From Methanocorpusculum sp. (GTDB lineage: Archaea; Halobacteriota; Methanomicrobia; Methanomicrobiales; Methanocorpusculaceae), in assembly GCA_017555685.1 (NCBI GenBank), contig JAFZFW010000002.1, forward strand, positions 1 to 6,980: a DNA stretch of 6,980 nucleotides, in the 5' to 3' direction. Below are positions 5,782 to 6,980 of this stretch, in pieces. A program made the translations under genes and the position numbers. How positions within the stretch are numbered: the stretch's first letter is position 1; every line of letters starts with the position of its first letter. The notes under the pieces were generated by a model that saw only the letters and a list, made by a program, of their open reading frames with translations, made no database searches and was not told the origin of the DNA.

Positions 5782-6336
5782 ATGAAATTCATTCCCGACT
5801 CTCATGCACGCCTGTGGGCGATTTCCGTCTTTTTCTTTATCGCGATTTTTGTCTGTGTTTTTTGTAACATGGCGATTGAGCGCGAGATGACCTGGTTTGT
5901 GTATCCGGTTTGTTCTCTGATTTTTGCCTGGGGTATTTTTGCTCCGATCATCTATCGCGGAACGCGGTATCTCCGGCTGTCTCTTGGTCTGTTATCCGCC
6001 TTTATTCTGCCCTATCTCCTTATCCTTGAGCAGTGGACACATAGCGGAAACTGGTTCATCCCGATTGCTTTTCCAATCGCATTCTTCTCCGTTCTCTATA
6101 TCTGGGTAATCTACGGTGTCGTAAACAAGATTCGCAATCCGTGGTTTGTGTCTTCGGCGATTATTGCGTCAGGCGGGGTGTTTTCCCTGTGTATCTACCT
6201 TGCGCTCCTTCTCCTTTCCGGATACACGATGTTTCCGTGGGGCTGGATTTCCTTTGGCTCCGCTCTTGGTCTGTCCCTTCTTCTGCTGATAGCCGCCCGC
6301 ATCAGAAGAGAAGCCGTGACGAATAACAATATCTAA
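5782..6336 (+). CDS. Hypothetical six-helix integral membrane protein
   Basis: I do not recognise this 184-residue protein. It is strongly hydrophobic, with about six membrane segments by eye: residues 11-32, 38-58, 64-83, 90-113, 120-146 and 151-171. It begins MKFIPDSHAR and ends in a short basic cytoplasmic-type tail (ARIRREAVTNNNI). There is no cleavable signal peptide, no charged catalytic motif in the membrane, and no zinc or nucleotide site. Tryptophans and aromatic residues cluster at the helix ends (TWFVYP, NWFIPI, NPWFVSS, FPWGWIS). The paired-helix pattern recalls small uncharacterised DUF families of bacteria and archaea, but I cannot name one. The start is supported by GAGGTCA at 5774-5780, just before ATG 5782. 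Neighbours on both sides have their own signals, so context gives no function. Confidence 0.85.
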   Translation: MKFIPDSHARLWAISVFFFIAIFVCVFCNMAIEREMTWFVYPVCSLIFAWGIFAPIIYRGTRYLRLSLGLLSAFILPYLLILEQWTHSGNWFIPIAFPIAFFSVLYIWVIYGVVNKIRNPWFVSSAIIASGGVFSLCIYLALLLLSGYTMFPWGWISFGSALGLSLLLLIAARIRREAVTNNNI

Positions 6337-6341
6337 ATAAA
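6334..6341 (+). promoter_or_regulatory. TATA-like element positioned for a leaderless transcript
   Basis: TAAATAAA overlaps the stop codon of the membrane protein gene. Its centre is about 25 nt before ATG 6363, the spacing at which archaeal transcription would start on or next to the start codon. No Shine-Dalgarno is visible in 6342-6362, which agrees with leaderless translation. Confidence 0.5.
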
Positions 6342-6362
6342 TTCTTGTTCATAGTATCAACT

Positions 6363-6980
6363 ATGTATGAGGATGAGCAGATTGCTGAAGAGGAGATAAC
6401 AGCAGATGAGCTGACTGATTTGGCATTCGGCATGTTTACCATTTTTTCTGAACAGCGTCTTGAGGCGGAAGGCAGCCGCCTGTTTGAGATTGTTGAGTCA
6501 GGAGAAGATATTCTCGATAAAATCACGGAACTTTTTGCGGAGTTCTCGGATACCTATCCGCTTCTTGCCGAGCCGCTTTCGATGTTTGGAAGTCCTGCGG
6601 ATGTTCTTTCGTTCTACCGGTTCGGCGAGGCCATCCTTCCGACCAAAACCACGCACAGCTACTGGATTCAGCAGAGCAGACCGGGAACGCCTGCAGATGC
6701 CTGCGGGGATGAGCAGGCAGGCAAGTGGCTGATTTTCCTGCCGTCAGCAGATATTGATGAGGCATGGATAAAGGTCCGGAATGCAACTGTTGCAGGGGAG
6801 CTTGGAATCGGGGCAAAGGTCAGTACCTTCCGCGACAATGAGGACTCACGCGACGATAAGAAAGTAATCTATGTCTTCACGGCTGACTGGGCTGATGAGG
6901 CTGATGTGATGCGTGTCCGTGAGAAGCTGAAAGAACTTGGATTCGTGGACAGAATCGGCTACAAGAGAAATCTGGATACG
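6363..6980 (+). CDS. DUF1917/Bles03-like protein (putative phosphothreonine lyase-related), 3'-truncated by the window edge
   Basis: The frame is open from ATG 6363 to the window end, giving 206 codons with no stop. Residues 1 to about 90 are an acidic, mainly helical region (MYEDEQIAEEEITADEL...). From about residue 99 the sequence resembles the DUF1917 family, which includes mammalian C11orf68 (Bles03): SYWIQQSRP, then GKWLIFLP (120-127), IDEAWIKVRNAT (131-142), GELGIGAKVST (145-155), KVIYVFTADWADEADVMRVREKL (167-189) and IGYKR (198-202). Family members have been compared in sequence with OspF-type phosphothreonine lyases and in fold with eIF4E; no activity is established for the archaeal members as far as I know. 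The C-terminal end of the domain lies beyond the window. It follows the membrane protein by 26 nt, has no visible Shine-Dalgarno, and appears leaderless. The gene is certain; the family call is good but made from memory of motifs. Confidence 0.75.
   Translation, partial: MYEDEQIAEEEITADELTDLAFGMFTIFSEQRLEAEGSRLFEIVESGEDILDKITELFAEFSDTYPLLAEPLSMFGSPADVLSFYRFGEAILPTKTTHSYWIQQSRPGTPADACGDEQAGKWLIFLPSADIDEAWIKVRNATVAGELGIGAKVSTFRDNEDSRDDKKVIYVFTADWADEADVMRVREKLKELGFVDRIGYKRNLDT

Noticed and set aside
1..6980. A new multi-gene system, mobile element, CRISPR array or tRNA gene
   Set aside because: By eye there are no tandem or spaced repeats, no transposase or integrase, no terminal inverted repeats and no tRNA cloverleaf; nearly every gene is a known core archaeal gene.

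Overview
This is an ordinary archaeal housekeeping region, with every gene on the + strand. The information-processing genes are archaeal in type: initiation factor aIF2-gamma, RNA polymerase Rpo7, Spt4, ribosomal proteins S24e, S27ae and L40e, and a Kae1-Bud32 fusion. A GTP-dependent dephospho-CoA kinase (DUF359 family) is also archaeal. The base composition is balanced, Shine-Dalgarno sites resemble GGAGG or GAGGTCA, and the intergenic TATA-like elements are AT-rich. Together these suggest a euryarchaeon, most likely a methanogen of the Methanomicrobiales (Methanocorpusculum-like). The lineage is my inference from gene order and protein character, not from a search.

Layout. Bases 1-2846 form a tightly packed run: the 3' part of aIF2-gamma, a PIN-domain nuclease overlapping it by 37 nt, Rpo7, Spt4 (1-nt overlap) and the dephospho-CoA kinase (1-nt overlap). 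A 45-nt gap (2847-2891) holds a TATA-like element and a 10-bp perfect palindrome. Bases 2892-5497 form a second run: S24e, S27ae, Kae1-Bud32 and an XTP/dITP diphosphatase (ATGA overlap with Kae1-Bud32). A 76-nt AT-rich gap then leads to the 47-codon L40e gene (5574-5717). After L40e there is a GC-rich hairpin, an unrecognised six-helix membrane protein (5782-6336), and a gene that runs off the window (6363-6980) and encodes a DUF1917/Bles03-like protein, probably made from a leaderless transcript.

How the genes fit together. The first two runs couple translation initiation (aIF2-gamma brings Met-tRNAi), probable rRNA processing (PIN), transcription (Rpo7 stalk, Spt4 elongation factor), ribosome parts, t6A37 modification of the ANN-decoding tRNAs (Kae1-Bud32), nucleotide-pool cleaning (XTPase) and coenzyme A synthesis. 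This matches the growth-linked gene cluster widely conserved in euryarchaea. The last two genes do not belong to it by function and appear to have their own expression signals.

I found no mobile element, CRISPR array, tRNA or rRNA gene, or evident new defence or biosynthetic system. No gene-free stretch exceeds 300 bases; the longest is 76. The points most worth a second look are the operator-like palindrome upstream of S24e, the Bles03-like gene with a TATA element 25 nt before its ATG, the orphan membrane protein, and the long overlap between aIF2-gamma and the PIN gene.
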